NCBI RefSeq assembly: GCF_019175365.1
Contig: NZ_CP059572.1
Location: 5,270,001-5,334,000, forward strand
Source: Actinomadura graeca
GTDB lineage: Bacteria > Actinomycetota > Actinomycetes > Streptosporangiales > Streptosporangiaceae
Direction: 5' to 3'
DNA: 64,000 nt
This document shows positions 41,885-50,897 of this stretch, one piece after another (the stretch's first letter is position 1; each line of letters starts with the position of its first letter). The position numbers and the translations under genes were made by a program. The notes beneath the pieces are model-generated. The model saw only the letters and a list, made by a program, of their open reading frames with translations. It was not told the origin of the DNA and searched no databases.

Positions 41885-42970
41885 TCATACGCCTAGGGTG
41901 CTGCTGATTAGGGCGTTCACGATTGTGGGGCGTTCCAGCATGGCCATGTGGCCGGCGGTCGGGACGACTTCGAGGCGTGCGGACGGGACGCAGTCGGCGA
42001 TCTTGCGGCTGTGCCCGACGGGGGTGAGGATGTCGTTCTCCGCGCCGATGACGAGGGTGTCGGCGGCGGCGAGGGCGGTGCAGTCGCTGATCACGTCGGT
42101 GGTGATCATCGAGTGGAAGAAGTCGATGAGGGCGTCCATGCGCGTGTCGGCCATCATCCGCTCGGCGAAGGCGATGGCGGCGGGGCCGGCGTCGGGGCCG
42201 AAGGCGATCAGGTCCTCCAGGAGGATGGAGCCTTCGCGTCCGAGGTGGCGGACCCTCTCGATGGCGGCGGATCCGGCGCCGAGCGCGCGCAGCGTCCGGG
42301 GCAGGAGGCGGTGGGACGCGCGGGCGAGCAGGGCGGGCATGCCGAGGGTGACCTCGCCGAGGCCGCCGGAGGAGGTGCACAGCAGCGCGATGGCGACGAT
42401 CTTGTCGCCGATGAGGTCGGGGTTCTCGTCGGCGTACCGCATGATCGTCATGCCGCCCATGGAGTGGCCGACGAGGACGACGGGCGTGTCGGCGGGGACG
42501 GTGGTCTCGATGACGGCGGCGAGGTCCTGCGCCAGCCGGTGGACGGTGTAGCCGTCGCGGGTGCCGCCGTCCGAGCGGCCGTGGCCGCGCTGGTCCCAGA
42601 AGACGAGGCGGCCGTGGGTGCGGAGGGCTTTGCGCTGGAAATGCCAGGAGTCCTGGGTGAGTGTCCAGCCGTGGGAGAAGACGACGGCGAGGTCGGTGCG
42701 GTCGTCGCCGTCGACCTCGGCGTACAGGCGTGTGCCGTCGCTCGCGCGGACGGGGACGGGCCGTCCGCGCAAGGAGCCGAAGGGTTCGCCCGCGTGGGGG
42801 TCGGGGCGCAACTGGAGGCGGCGCATGGCGCGGCGTTGGGCCGCGAGTCCGGCGCCCGCGCCGGCCGCTCCCATCGCGCCGAGGGTGGTGGCGGCGAGGA
42901 CGCCGCGGAGGGGTCCGCGCCGTGAGGTGGTGCCAAGGTCGGTACGGCTCGTCCTGGCGGCACGGCCCAT
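41885..42970 (-). CDS. Alpha/beta hydrolase, membrane-associated
   Basis: A 361-residue hydrolase. A basic N-terminus is followed by a hydrophobic Ala/Gly-rich stretch (VLAATTLGAMGAAGAGAGLA), a likely membrane anchor or signal segment. Then an alpha/beta-hydrolase domain with oxyanion region VVFSHGWTLTQDSW, nucleophile serine in LVGHSMGGM, acid in GAENDILTPVGHS and histidine in PTAGHMAMLE. The ATG at 42970 has a GGGAGGAAC ribosome site; the longer frame upstream to 43078 lacks one. Substrate unknown; non-haem chloroperoxidase-, lipase- or epoxide-hydrolase-like activity is possible. It lies upstream of the tandem repeats and radA on the same strand. Confidence 0.85.
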   Translation of the reverse strand: MGRAARTSRTDLGTTSRRGPLRGVLAATTLGAMGAAGAGAGLAAQRRAMRRLQLRPDPHAGEPFGSLRGRPVPVRASDGTRLYAEVDGDDRTDLAVVFSHGWTLTQDSWHFQRKALRTHGRLVFWDQRGHGRSDGGTRDGYTVHRLAQDLAAVIETTVPADTPVVLVGHSMGGMTIMRYADENPDLIGDKIVAIALLCTSSGGLGEVTLGMPALLARASHRLLPRTLRALGAGSAAIERVRHLGREGSILLEDLIAFGPDAGPAAIAFAERMMADTRMDALIDFFHSMITTDVISDCTALAAADTLVIGAENDILTPVGHSRKIADCVPSARLEVVPTAGHMAMLERPTIVNALISSTLGV

Positions 42971-43113
42971 GGCCGGTTCCTCCCATTCCTGGGTACGGGC
43001 ACCGGCCGGGGGTCGGGGGGACGGCGCCGCGAACGCCTGCGAAATCCTATTGTTGTACAAGGAGTCCAGTAAGGCCATGGCGGGTCCCCCTGTGTGACCG
43101 ATCAGTCACTGAC

Positions 43114-43812
43114 TCAGGGGCAACGCCACCACAGATTGACCGCGTAGTCCACCTCAAGCCCGTCGTGCTCGCGCAGGCACGCGTCCGCGAGGTCCGGGGG
43201 GAACTCGATCCGCAGGACGGCCGCGAGGTCCTCGCGGCTCTGGAACGACCACCGGATCATCAGGGGCTCCCGGGTGTAGCCGCGCCGCGTCCAGAACCGC
43301 TCCACCGCCCGCGGGTCGTATTTCGGCAGGCTCCGACGGAACCACCCGCCGAACGTGGACCGCGTCGCGTCGTTGTCGATGATGAAGATCGCGCCGCCGC
43401 GCCGCACCACCCGGTCCAGTTCCGCGAGGCCCGGTTCGCAGCCCGGCCCGAAGAAGTACGCCCACCGGACGTGCACGACGTCCACCGACGCGTCCGGCAG
43501 CGGCAGCGCCTGCGCCGCGCCCACCCGGACCGCGACGTTCGGACGGTCCCGCACCCGGCGCCGCGCCGCCGCGGCGAGGCCCGCATGAGGCTCCACGCCG
43601 ATCACGTGCTCCGCCTCGTCCGCGAAGAAGGGCAGGTGGAAGCCGGTGCCGCAGCCGAGGTCGAGCACCGTCGCCCCCGTCCACGGGCGGACGGCCCGCA
43701 TCGCCGCCTCCAGCACCCCGTCCGGATCGACCGCGCGGTTCTCCACTTCGTACACCTGCGGGGAGTTCCAGATGTTCGGGCTCGGTACGGCCCCCGGAGC
43801 TATCTCGGCCAC
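43114..43812 (-). CDS. SAM-dependent methyltransferase
   Basis: A 232-residue class I methyltransferase. SAM-binding motif I is VLDLGCGTGFHLPFF (about residues 49-63), with acidic residue in VIGVEPHAG, the ALPLPDASVDVVHVRWAYFF region (post-I and motif IV) and a C-terminal helical cap rich in Trp and Arg (FWTRRGYTREPLMIRWSF). The GTG at 43812 has no ribosome site but a TACGCT box eight bases upstream, fitting a leaderless transcript. It is divergent from the TIM-barrel isomerase gene. Substrate is unknown; the fold and size match small-molecule methyltransferases (Methyltransf_11). Confidence 0.82.
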   Translation of the reverse strand: MAEIAPGAVPSPNIWNSPQVYEVENRAVDPDGVLEAAMRAVRPWTGATVLDLGCGTGFHLPFFADEAEHVIGVEPHAGLAAAARRRVRDRPNVAVRVGAAQALPLPDASVDVVHVRWAYFFGPGCEPGLAELDRVVRRGGAIFIIDNDATRSTFGGWFRRSLPKYDPRAVERFWTRRGYTREPLMIRWSFQSREDLAAVLRIEFPPDLADACLREHDGLEVDYAVNLWWRCP

Positions 43813-43953
43813 GCGAGCAGAGCGTAGCGGCCCCCCGCGCCGGGCCCCGCGAAGGCAACGAGGATCACTAAAAGCGAGGGTTTGATCGCCGCTGAGTGCG
43901 CATAGGCTTTCCGATACGAACATTGCCGAGCGAGCATTCCTGGCGAGGGAGCC

Positions 43954-44853
43954 TTGACCCCGCAGCACAACGGTGCACTGCCCTTCGGAGAGAGGACCCC
44001 GGTCCTGCGCGTGCCGGACGCGCCGATCACGCTGTCCACCGCGTCGGTCTACCCGGAGAAGGTCCCGAGCGCCTTCGAGATCGCCGCGCTGCTGGGGTAC
44101 GACGGTGTCGAGGTCATGGTCTCCACCGACGCGTCCTCCCAGGACCTCAACGTCCTTCGCCGCCTCTCCGACTATCACCAGGTGCCCATCAGGTCGATCC
44201 ACGCGCCCTGCCTGCTGCTCACACAGAGGGTCTGGGGGCGTGAGCCATGGGGAAAACTGGTGCGCTCCAAGGAGGTCGCAGAGGAACTGGGCGCGGACGT
44301 CGTCGTCGTCCACCCGCCGTTCCGCTGGCAACGCGACTACGCCAAGGAGTTCGTCGAGGGACTCGCCCGCATGCAGGACGAGACGGACGTGCTGTTCGCC
44401 GTCGAGAACATGTTCCCGCTCAAGGCGCGCGGCGCCGAGGCGGGCATGTACCTCCCCGACTGGAACCCCGTCGACCAGGACTATCCGTACGTGACGCTCG
44501 ACCTGTCCCACACCGCCGTCTCGGGCTCCGACGCCCTCGAAATGGCGGGCGGCCTCGGTGACCGGCTCCGCCATGTGCACCTGGCCGACGGGATAGGCAT
44601 CACCAACAAGGACGAACACCTCGTCCCGGGACGAGGCAACCAGCCCTGCGGTCTGCTGCTGGAGAAGCTCGCCGAGACCGCCTTCCGCGGGAACATCGTC
44701 CTGGAGGTCAACACCCGCCGCGTCTCCAGCCGCGCCGAGCGCATGGAGGACCTTGCCGAGGCCCTCGCCTACGCCCGCCTCCACCTCGCCGCGGCCCACC
44801 GCACCTGGGAAGTCAGCCCGGCGGGCGAGGTCACCCGCAGGGGAGCGCGGTGA
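43954..44853 (+). CDS. Sugar phosphate isomerase/epimerase-like TIM barrel
   Basis: A 299-residue protein of the AP endonuclease 2/xylose isomerase-like family, corresponding in position to Rv0498 of M. tuberculosis. Typical strands carry the metal ligands: [69 protein letters not shown] and IVLEVNTRR, with conserved Glu, His and Asp residues. The TTG start at 43954 is supported by GAGGGAG just upstream. It overlaps the TetR gene by four bases (GTGA), so both are translated together. The real substrate is not known. Confidence 0.85.
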   Translation: MTPQHNGALPFGERTPVLRVPDAPITLSTASVYPEKVPSAFEIAALLGYDGVEVMVSTDASSQDLNVLRRLSDYHQVPIRSIHAPCLLLTQRVWGREPWGKLVRSKEVAEELGADVVVVHPPFRWQRDYAKEFVEGLARMQDETDVLFAVENMFPLKARGAEAGMYLPDWNPVDQDYPYVTLDLSHTAVSGSDALEMAGGLGDRLRHVHLADGIGITNKDEHLVPGRGNQPCGLLLEKLAETAFRGNIVLEVNTRRVSSRAERMEDLAEALAYARLHLAAAHRTWEVSPAGEVTRRGAR

Positions 44854-45446
44854 CCCAGGCGGCACGGCCCGCCCGGGGCCGCGGCCCCGGCCGCCGCCCC
44901 GGCCCCACCGAGACCCGCGAGACGATCCTCGCCGTCGCCCGCGACCTGTTCGCCGAGAAGGGCTACGACGGCGCCTCCCTGCGCGCGATCGCCCGCGCCG
45001 CCGGCGTCGACCCCGCCCTCGTCCACCACTTCTTCGGCAACAAGGAGGGCGTGTTCATCGAGGCCATGCGCTTCCCGGTGGACCCGGCCGTCGTCCTCCC
45101 CCGCGTCCTCGCCTCCCCCCGCGACCGGCTCGGCGAGACCATGATCCGCACCTTCCTGGAGGTCTGGGGCGACCCCGACCGCCGCGCCCCCATCCTCGCC
45201 ATGCTCCGCTCGGCCATGACCAACGAGCGCGCCGCCGCCCTCATGCGCGAGTTCATCACCTCCGCCCTGTTCGGACGTATCGGCCAGGCCACCGGCGTCC
45301 CCCTCCTCAACGCCCAGGCCGCCGCCGGCCAGATGATCGGCCTGATGATCCTCCGCTACGTCCTCCAGGTCGAGCCGATCGCCTCCGCCACAGAGGACGA
45401 ACTCGTCACCCTGATGGCCCCGACCTTGCAGATCTACCTGGGTTAG
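44850..45446 (+). CDS. TetR-family transcriptional regulator
   Basis: A 198-residue TetR regulator with a Pro/Arg/Gly-rich N-terminal tail, a helix-turn-helix at about residues 24-70 ([20 protein letters not shown], then [20 protein letters not shown]) and an all-helical ligand domain ending [14 protein letters not shown]. The C-terminal region resembles the TetR_C_17-type group. GTG overlaps the stop of the preceding gene. A terminator follows at 45452-45500 and an ABC-2 exporter operon begins 285 bases downstream, the likely regulated target. Ligand probably hydrophobic and small. Confidence 0.88.
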   Translation: MTQAARPARGRGPGRRPGPTETRETILAVARDLFAEKGYDGASLRAIARAAGVDPALVHHFFGNKEGVFIEAMRFPVDPAVVLPRVLASPRDRLGETMIRTFLEVWGDPDRRAPILAMLRSAMTNERAAALMREFITSALFGRIGQATGVPLLNAQAAAGQMIGLMILRYVLQVEPIASATEDELVTLMAPTLQIYLG

Positions 45447-45451
45447 TTCCT

Positions 45452-45500
45452 GCCGGGGGGGCTGGTTCTCATCGGGGTGCGCCCCCCGAACCCCCCCGGC
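45452..45500 (+). terminator. Hairpin after the TetR gene
   Basis: GCCGGGGGGG at 45452-45461 pairs with CCCCCCCGGC at 45491-45500; part of the 29-base interior can pair as well. Downstream (45528-45610) two copies of a 21-base CGCTCGCTGCACTCGCT-type repeat occur. Confidence 0.6.
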
Positions 45501-45696
45501 TGCGCGGCACGGGTGTCTCCTCCACTGCGCTCGCTGCACTCGCTTCGTTGCGGGGACGCGGCGCGCCGGGCATGCCCGCTCCGCTCGCTGCACTCGCTCC
45601 GCGTGCCTGTCCCGTAACCGGTGGCTGAGCTTCAAACCGTCGGCTGAGGTCCAACCTGCGTTTCCCGCGAACCAGCGCCCCGGGAGGAGCCGGGAC

Positions 45697-45725
45697 TTGA
45701 CCCCGGTGGGGTCTGGGCTTAAATT
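45697..45725 (+). promoter_or_regulatory. Promoter of the ABC-2 exporter (leaderless)
   Basis: TTGACC at 45697-45702, a 17-base spacer and TAAATT at 45720-45725 make an excellent sigma-70-type promoter. The ATG of the ATPase gene is at 45732, six bases after the -10 box, so the message would begin at its start codon. Confidence 0.75.
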
Positions 45726-45731
45726 CAACAC

Positions 45732-46463
45732 ATGATGAGTTCTAGTCCGGCGGTCAGTGTGCGGGACCTGCGGGTGGTGCGCGGGGGGCGGGAAGTGCTG
45801 CATGGGCTGTCCTTCGACGTGCCTCTGGGCTCGGTCGTGGGGTTGCTCGGCCCGAGCGGGTGCGGGAAGACGACGTTGATGCGGGCGCTGGTCGGTGTCC
45901 AGGTCGTCCGGAGCGGGGCGGTGACGGTGCTCGGGGAGGAGGCCGGGTCGCGGGGACTGCGGCGGAGGGTCGGGTACGCGACGCAGACGCCGGCGGTCTA
46001 TGCGGATCTGAGCGTCGCGGAGAACATGCGGTACTTCGCGTCCGTGCTGGGCGCGCCGCGTGGGGACGTGGCGCGGGTCATCGACGAGGTGGGGCTCGGC
46101 AAGCACCGGGACCAGGTGGTCTCGACGCTGTCCGGTGGGCAGCTCAACCGGGTGAACCTCGCGGTGGCGCTGCTCGGGACGCCGGAGCTGCTCGTCCTGG
46201 ACGAGCCGACCGTGGGCCTCGATCCGGTGCTGCGGCAGGAGCTGTGGGAGCTGTTCCGCGAGCTGGCGGACCGGGGCACGACGCTGGTCGTGTCCAGTCA
46301 CGTCATGGACGAGGCGGGACGCACCGACCGGCTGCTGCTGATGCGGGAGGGCCGCATCCTCGCCGACGGCTCGCCCGAGGCGCTGCGGTCCCGGACGGGC
46401 GCGGCGGACCTGGAGGAGGCGTTCCTCCAGTTGATCAACGAGAGGGCGGAGAGCCCGGCATGA
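45732..46463 (+). CDS. ABC-2 type exporter ATP-binding protein
   Basis: A 243-residue ATPase of the DrrA/CcmA group: Walker A GPSGCGKTTLMRALVG, Q-loop in VGYATQTPAVY, signature LSGGQLNRVNLAVALL (a slightly unusual QLNR version), Walker B LLVLDEPTVGLDP and switch histidine in VVSSHVMDE. Such ATPases pair with ABC-2 permeases to export drugs or lipids. The start ATG 45732 lies at the expected transcription start; a second ATG follows directly. The stop overlaps the permease start (ATGA). The TetR gene upstream is the likely regulator. Confidence 0.92.
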   Translation: MMSSSPAVSVRDLRVVRGGREVLHGLSFDVPLGSVVGLLGPSGCGKTTLMRALVGVQVVRSGAVTVLGEEAGSRGLRRRVGYATQTPAVYADLSVAENMRYFASVLGAPRGDVARVIDEVGLGKHRDQVVSTLSGGQLNRVNLAVALLGTPELLVLDEPTVGLDPVLRQELWELFRELADRGTTLVVSSHVMDEAGRTDRLLLMREGRILADGSPEALRSRTGAADLEEAFLQLINERAESPA

Positions 46464-47194
46464 GCCTCGCGATCACGCTGGCGACGATGCGGCGCATCCT
46501 CGCCCAGCTCAAGAACGACCATCGCACGCTCGGCATGCTCATCGGCGTGCCCAGCCTGCTGATGATCCTGCTGCGGTACGTGTTCGACCAGCCGGTGGTG
46601 TTCGACCGGGTGGGCCCGATGCTGCTCGGGCTGTTCCCGTTCCTGATCATGTTCATCGTGACGAGCGTGGCGACGTTGCGGGAGCGGACGGGCGGGACGC
46701 TGGAGCGGCTGATGACCATGCCCGCCGGCAAGCTGGACCTGCTGTTCGGGTACGCGCTGGCGTTCGGGGTCATCACGCTGGCGCAGGTCGGCGTCGTGCT
46801 GCTGATCTCGCTGACGTGGCTCGGGCTCGACCTGAGCGGCTCGCTGGCGTCGCTGGTGCTCGTGGCGGTGCTGGACGCGCTGCTCGGCATGGCGCTCGGG
46901 CTGTTCGCGAGCGCGTTCGCGCGGACGGAGTTCCAGGCCGTGCAGTTCATGCCGGCGTTCGTGCTGCCGCAGCTGCTGCTGTGCGGGCTGATCATGCCGC
47001 GGGACGACATGGCGCCGTGGCTGGAGGCGATCTCCCGGGTGCTGCCGCTGACGTACGCGGTGGACGGCATGCAGGAGATCAGCCGGGTGCCGGACTTCAC
47101 CGGGACCCTCGCGGCGGACGTCGCGGTCGTCGCGGGGTTCACGTTCGTGGCGCTGCTGCTCGGCGCCGCGACGCTGCGGCGGCGGACCGCCTGA
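46460..47194 (+). CDS. ABC-2 type exporter permease (DrrB-like)
   Basis: A 244-residue membrane protein with six predicted transmembrane segments, in the ABC-2 arrangement: an amphipathic N-terminal helix (TMRRILAQLKNDHRTLGMLI), a first pair of membrane segments, the cytosolic TLRERTGGTLERLMTMPAGK coupling helix typical of DrrB-like exporters, and the C-terminal part containing FVLPQLLLCGLIMPRDDMAP and SRVLPLTYAVDGMQ. It starts inside the stop codon of the ATPase gene and forms a two-gene exporter. Likely drug or lipid efflux; substrate unknown. Confidence 0.92.
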   Translation: MSLAITLATMRRILAQLKNDHRTLGMLIGVPSLLMILLRYVFDQPVVFDRVGPMLLGLFPFLIMFIVTSVATLRERTGGTLERLMTMPAGKLDLLFGYALAFGVITLAQVGVVLLISLTWLGLDLSGSLASLVLVAVLDALLGMALGLFASAFARTEFQAVQFMPAFVLPQLLLCGLIMPRDDMAPWLEAISRVLPLTYAVDGMQEISRVPDFTGTLAADVAVVAGFTFVALLLGAATLRRRTA

Positions 47195-47254
47195 TCCGGA
47201 CACCTGCGCTGATCGGTGCGTTCCGGTCGGGATCGGCTGGTAATCTCCGGCGCC

Positions 47255-48412
47255 ATGACCCCCCGAGACCCCTCCGGACCGCCTGCGCCCGACCTGTCCC
47301 CGCCGCCGCACAAGGGTGCGGACGAGCCGTCGGGTCTCAGTGCTCTCGGGACGCTCGGCGGTCCGGACGACGAGGGCGGCGGGGGGCACCGCAAGCCGCG
47401 CAGGCGCCGCTGGCCGCGGGTCCTGATCGCGGTGGGGGTGTTCTTCGCGCTGGTCGTGGCCGGTCTGGGCGGGCTGGCGTGGCAGCGGCAGTCGTCCTAC
47501 AACGGCAACATCGACCGGATCAAGGGCGTGATGCCGGACGAGGGCGCCGGCCGGCCGGGCCCGAACGTCGCCGGTACCGAGAACTGGCTCCTGGTCGGGT
47601 CGGACTCGCGGGCGGACGCGTCCACGACCGGGGACGGGGGGCAGGTGTGGAAGCCGGGCCAGCAGCGCACGGACACGATCATGCTGCTGCACCTGCCCGC
47701 GGATCGCAGCAAGGCGTACGTGGTCTCGTTCCCGCGCGACTCCTGGGTGGAGATCCCCGGCTACGGCAACCAGAAGATCAACGCGGCGTTCTCGTTCGGC
47801 GGGCCGAAGCTGCTCATCGAGACGATGGAGAACCTGACGGGCGTCCGCGTCGACCACTACGGCGCGATCGACTTCGAGGGGTTCAAGTCGATGACGGACG
47901 CGCTCGGGGGCGTCACCGTCGACATCAAGCAGAGCGTGTACGACCCGGCCCGCAAGGTGAGCTGGACGGCGGGGCGGCAGAAGCTCGACGGGGAGAAGGC
48001 GCTGCTGTTCGTCCGGCAGCGGTACAACCTGCCGAACGGCGACTTCGACAGGATCAAGCGGCAGCAGGCGTTCCTCAGCGCGCTCGCCAAGCAGGCGGCG
48101 GCCGGGGGGACGCTCACCAACCCGCTGAAGCTCGACCGGTTCCTGTCGGCGTTCACGAAGTCGATCAGCGTGGACGAGAGCGTGTCGGGCGGGAAGCTGC
48201 GGTCCCTCGCGCTGAGCCTGCGGCATCTGCGCGCCTCGGATGTGACGTTCATGACGACGCCGTTCCGGGGGACCGGGATGCGCGGCAAGCAGAGCGTCGT
48301 CCTGCTGGACCCCGCCAAGTCGAAGGCGCTGTTCAACGCTGTGAAGACGGCGGGGATGCCCGAGTACGTCCGGCAGCACGGGGGCGGGAACAGCCTCGGC
48401 ACCGTGTCGTGA
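47255..48412 (+). CDS. LytR-CpsA-Psr (LCP) family cell-wall ligase
   Basis: A 385-residue type II membrane protein. The cytosolic N-terminus is Pro/Gly-rich with a basic PRRRRWPR before one transmembrane helix (VLIAVGVFFALVVAGLGGLA). The LCP catalytic domain follows: NWLLVGSDSRAD, QRTDTIMLLHLPADRSKAYV with the invariant Asp and Arg residues, SFPRDSWVEIPGYG, KINAAFSFGG and FVRQRYNLPNGDFDRIKRQQ. LCP enzymes transfer lipid-linked glycopolymers, such as arabinogalactan or teichoic acid, onto peptidoglycan. A TAATCT box eight bases before the ATG suggests a leaderless transcript. Confidence 0.93.
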   Translation: MTPRDPSGPPAPDLSPPPHKGADEPSGLSALGTLGGPDDEGGGGHRKPRRRRWPRVLIAVGVFFALVVAGLGGLAWQRQSSYNGNIDRIKGVMPDEGAGRPGPNVAGTENWLLVGSDSRADASTTGDGGQVWKPGQQRTDTIMLLHLPADRSKAYVVSFPRDSWVEIPGYGNQKINAAFSFGGPKLLIETMENLTGVRVDHYGAIDFEGFKSMTDALGGVTVDIKQSVYDPARKVSWTAGRQKLDGEKALLFVRQRYNLPNGDFDRIKRQQAFLSALAKQAAAGGTLTNPLKLDRFLSAFTKSISVDESVSGGKLRSLALSLRHLRASDVTFMTTPFRGTGMRGKQSVVLLDPAKSKALFNAVKTAGMPEYVRQHGGGNSLGTVS

Positions 48413-48470
48413 GCCCGGTCCCGCTCCGGGCATACCCTGGGGGCGAGGACGCAGGACGAGGGGTTCACCA

Positions 48471-49391
48471 GTGCTTCGACAGGCGTTGCTGGCGGCGTCG
48501 CGCAGTGGCGGCGCGCGCAGGGTCGTGGAGACCGCGCCGTTCACCCGCGACGTCGCCCGCCGGTTCATCGCGGGCGAGACGATCGAGGACGCGGTGCGCG
48601 TCACGCGGGAGCTGACCGGCGAGGGGCTGCTCGTCAGCGTGGACTTCCTCGGTGAGGACACGCTCGACCGGAAGGGCACCGGGGCGAACGTCCGGCGTTA
48701 CATCGAACTGCTCGACCGGCTCGGCGCAGCGCGTCTCGGCGCGCGCGCGGAGGTGTCGGTGAAGCTGTCCGCGATCGGGCAGCCCGTGGACGAGTCGCTC
48801 ACCCTGGACAACGCGCGCCGCATTTGCACGGCCGCACGCTCGGCCGGTACGGCGGTCACGGTCGACATGGAGGACCACACCACGGTCGACTCCACGCTCG
48901 GGATCGTCCACGAGCTGCGCAGGGACTTCCCCGACACGGGCGCCGTCATACAGGCGTACCTGCGGCGCGCGGAGGAGTATTGCGCCGAACTGTCGTACGA
49001 GGGTTCGCGCGTACGTCTGTGCAAGGGCGCGTACGCCGCTCCCGACGACGTGGCCTTCAGCGGCAAGGAGGACGTCGACAAGTCCTTCGTCCGCTGTATG
49101 AAGATCTTGATGGCGGGCAAGGGCTACCCGATGCTGGCCACGCACGATCCGCGTCTGATCGACATCGCCGGGGCGCTGGCCGTTCTGGACGAACGCGACG
49201 CCGACGCCTTCGAGTACCAGATGCTCTACGGCGTCCGCCCGCAGGAGCAGAGGCGGCTCGCCGGGCAGGGCGCGCAGGTCCGCGTGTACGTCGCGTACGG
49301 CGAGGACTGGTACGGGTTCTTCATGCGGCGCCTCGCCGAGAGTCCCGGCAACCTCCGGCTCCTGGCGCGCTCGCTCGTCGGCCGCGGCTGA
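48471..49391 (+). CDS. Proline dehydrogenase
   Basis: A 306-residue monofunctional FAD proline dehydrogenase, oxidising proline to pyrroline-5-carboxylate. Signatures: the EVSVKLSAIGQ strand, VTVDMEDHTTVDSTL (usually DMED...), VIQAYLRRAEEY, VRLCKGAYAAPDDVAF, YPMLATHDPRLI, EYQMLYGVRPQEQRRL and the C-terminal YGFFMRRLAESPGNL helix that binds proline. It is the catabolic partner of proline metabolism, while proC, the biosynthetic reductase, lies 115 bases downstream on the same strand. A P5C dehydrogenase is not in the window. The GTG start follows GACGAGGGG. Confidence 0.93.
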   Translation: MLRQALLAASRSGGARRVVETAPFTRDVARRFIAGETIEDAVRVTRELTGEGLLVSVDFLGEDTLDRKGTGANVRRYIELLDRLGAARLGARAEVSVKLSAIGQPVDESLTLDNARRICTAARSAGTAVTVDMEDHTTVDSTLGIVHELRRDFPDTGAVIQAYLRRAEEYCAELSYEGSRVRLCKGAYAAPDDVAFSGKEDVDKSFVRCMKILMAGKGYPMLATHDPRLIDIAGALAVLDERDADAFEYQMLYGVRPQEQRRLAGQGAQVRVYVAYGEDWYGFFMRRLAESPGNLRLLARSLVGRG

Positions 49392-49506
49392 CCCGGTCCG
49401 CGGCTGACCCGCTCCGCGGCGGTCCGCTGCGTGGTGCCCGTCCCGCGGCGGGCCGTGCCGGGCGCGGCTATAGGGTGGACCGGTCGTTGAAACCCCACGT
49501 CAAGGT

Positions 49507-50307
49507 ATGTCGATGATCGCGATTCTGGGTGCCGGGAAGATGGGCGAGGCGCTGCTGTCGGGCGTCCTGCGGGCCGGCCGCCGCCCGTCGGAGCTGATGG
49601 CGACCGCGCGCCGTGAGGAGCGCGGGGCGCTGCTGCGCGAGCGGTACGGCGTCGAGATCGTCACGAACGTGGAGGCCGCGGAGCGCGCGGGCACCCTGGT
49701 CCTCGCGGTCAAGCCGCAGGACATGGGCGCGCTGCTGGACGAGGTGGGCCCGCACGTCCCGCCGGGGCGGCTGGTGGTCTCGATGGCGGCGGGCATCACG
49801 ACCCCGTTCATCGAGCAGCGGCTCCCGGACGGCGTCCCCGTCGTGCGGGTCATGTCGAACACGCCCGTGCACGTGGACGAGGCGATGAGCGTGATCTCCG
49901 CGGGGGCGCACGCGGGCGAGGAGCACCTGAAGCTCGCCGAGGAGCTGCTGTCGCCGGTCGGGAAGGTGCTGCGCATCCCCGAGTCGCTCCAGGACGGCGC
50001 GACCGCCCTGTCCGGCAGCGGCCCCGCGTACTTCTACTTCCTCGTCGAGGCGATGGTGGACGCGGGCATCCTGCTCGGGATGCCGCGGGCCGCCGCGCTG
50101 GAGATGGTGATCCAGTCCGCCGTGGGCGCCGCGGTCATGCTGCGGGACTCCGGGGAGCATCCCGTCCTGCTGCGCGAGGCCGTCACGTCCCCCGGCGGGA
50201 CGACGATCGCGGCGATCCGGGAGCTGGAGCGGCACGGGGTCCGCGCCGCGGTCCTGGAGGCCATCGAGGCGGCCCGGAACCGGGGGCAGGAACTGGCCGG
50301 CGGCTGA
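49507..50307 (+). CDS. proC: Pyrroline-5-carboxylate reductase
   Basis: A 266-residue NADP enzyme making proline from pyrroline-5-carboxylate. The Rossmann loop is IAILGAGKMGEALLSG at the N-terminus; VLAVKPQDM, VVSMAAGITTPF, VRVMSNTPVHVDEAMSVIS, the ProC signature ALSGSGPAYFYFLVEAM and LREAVTSPGGTTIAAI are all present. The ATG at 49507 precedes a second in-frame ATG (49513). In M. tuberculosis proC (Rv0500) is next to the small HTH Rv0500A; here the equivalent HTH is 7.5 kb away, after an inserted block of exporters and hydrolases. Confidence 0.95.
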   Translation: MSMIAILGAGKMGEALLSGVLRAGRRPSELMATARREERGALLRERYGVEIVTNVEAAERAGTLVLAVKPQDMGALLDEVGPHVPPGRLVVSMAAGITTPFIEQRLPDGVPVVRVMSNTPVHVDEAMSVISAGAHAGEEHLKLAEELLSPVGKVLRIPESLQDGATALSGSGPAYFYFLVEAMVDAGILLGMPRAAALEMVIQSAVGAAVMLRDSGEHPVLLREAVTSPGGTTIAAIRELERHGVRAAVLEAIEAARNRGQELAGG

Positions 50308-50383
50308 TCCCGGCCCGGGGCGCGCGGGTGAGGCTAGGACGCGCCGGAATGGGCACAAATCCCCCTGAAGGGCGAAAGGGGGG

Positions 50384-50884
50384 ATGAATGCCGTGCGAAA
50401 GTTCATTTCTGAACGATTGAGCCAGGGTGGGGGTCGCACCCGTGTAAGGGGCATGGGACTTTTCCTCCGCTTGCTCGTGGCCGCGGGACTGGCGGCCGAC
50501 GCCATCGTGCACTGGAGGTTCGCCCCCGACATGGCGTATGTCCAGGGCGGCTCGATCGATGGCGACATGCTGTTCCGGATCCAGGCCGCGATCGCGGGCG
50601 TGACGGCCGTGGTGATCCTGACCTACGCCCGCCGGTGGTCGTACGCACTGGCGTTCCTGGTCGCGGCGAGCGCCGTGGGGGCGCTGCTGTTCTACTACTA
50701 CGTCGACGCGGGCGCGATCGGGCCGCTGCCGGACATGCACGAGCCCGTCTGGTACAGCGACAAGACGATCAGCCTGATCGGGGAGGGCATCGCCGCGCTG
50801 GCCGCGCTGGCGGGATTCGTGCTCACGGGCCCGGCGGACCACGACACGAGGTCCCGTACGAGCGAGCCGGCGGGCCACTTCTAA
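50384..50884 (+). CDS. Small membrane protein, four segments
   Basis: A 166-residue protein I cannot place in a named family. A basic N-terminal tail (RKFISERLSQGGGRTRVRG) is followed by four predicted transmembrane segments: FLRLLVAAGLAADAIVHWRF, FRIQAAIAGVTAVVILTYA, YALAFLVAASAVGALLFYYY and ISLIGEGIAALAALAGFVLT. The loop between segments 3 and 4 is acidic (PLPDMHEPVWYSDK). It begins a run leading into the MacA/MacB-like exporter genes, 13 bases upstream of the adaptor gene, so it may belong to the same transcript. Start ATG 50384 follows an AAAGGGGGG ribosome site. Confidence 0.7.
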   Translation: MNAVRKFISERLSQGGGRTRVRGMGLFLRLLVAAGLAADAIVHWRFAPDMAYVQGGSIDGDMLFRIQAAIAGVTAVVILTYARRWSYALAFLVAASAVGALLFYYYVDAGAIGPLPDMHEPVWYSDKTISLIGEGIAALAALAGFVLTGPADHDTRSRTSEPAGHF

Positions 50885-50897
50885 ACCACGGGGAAAC

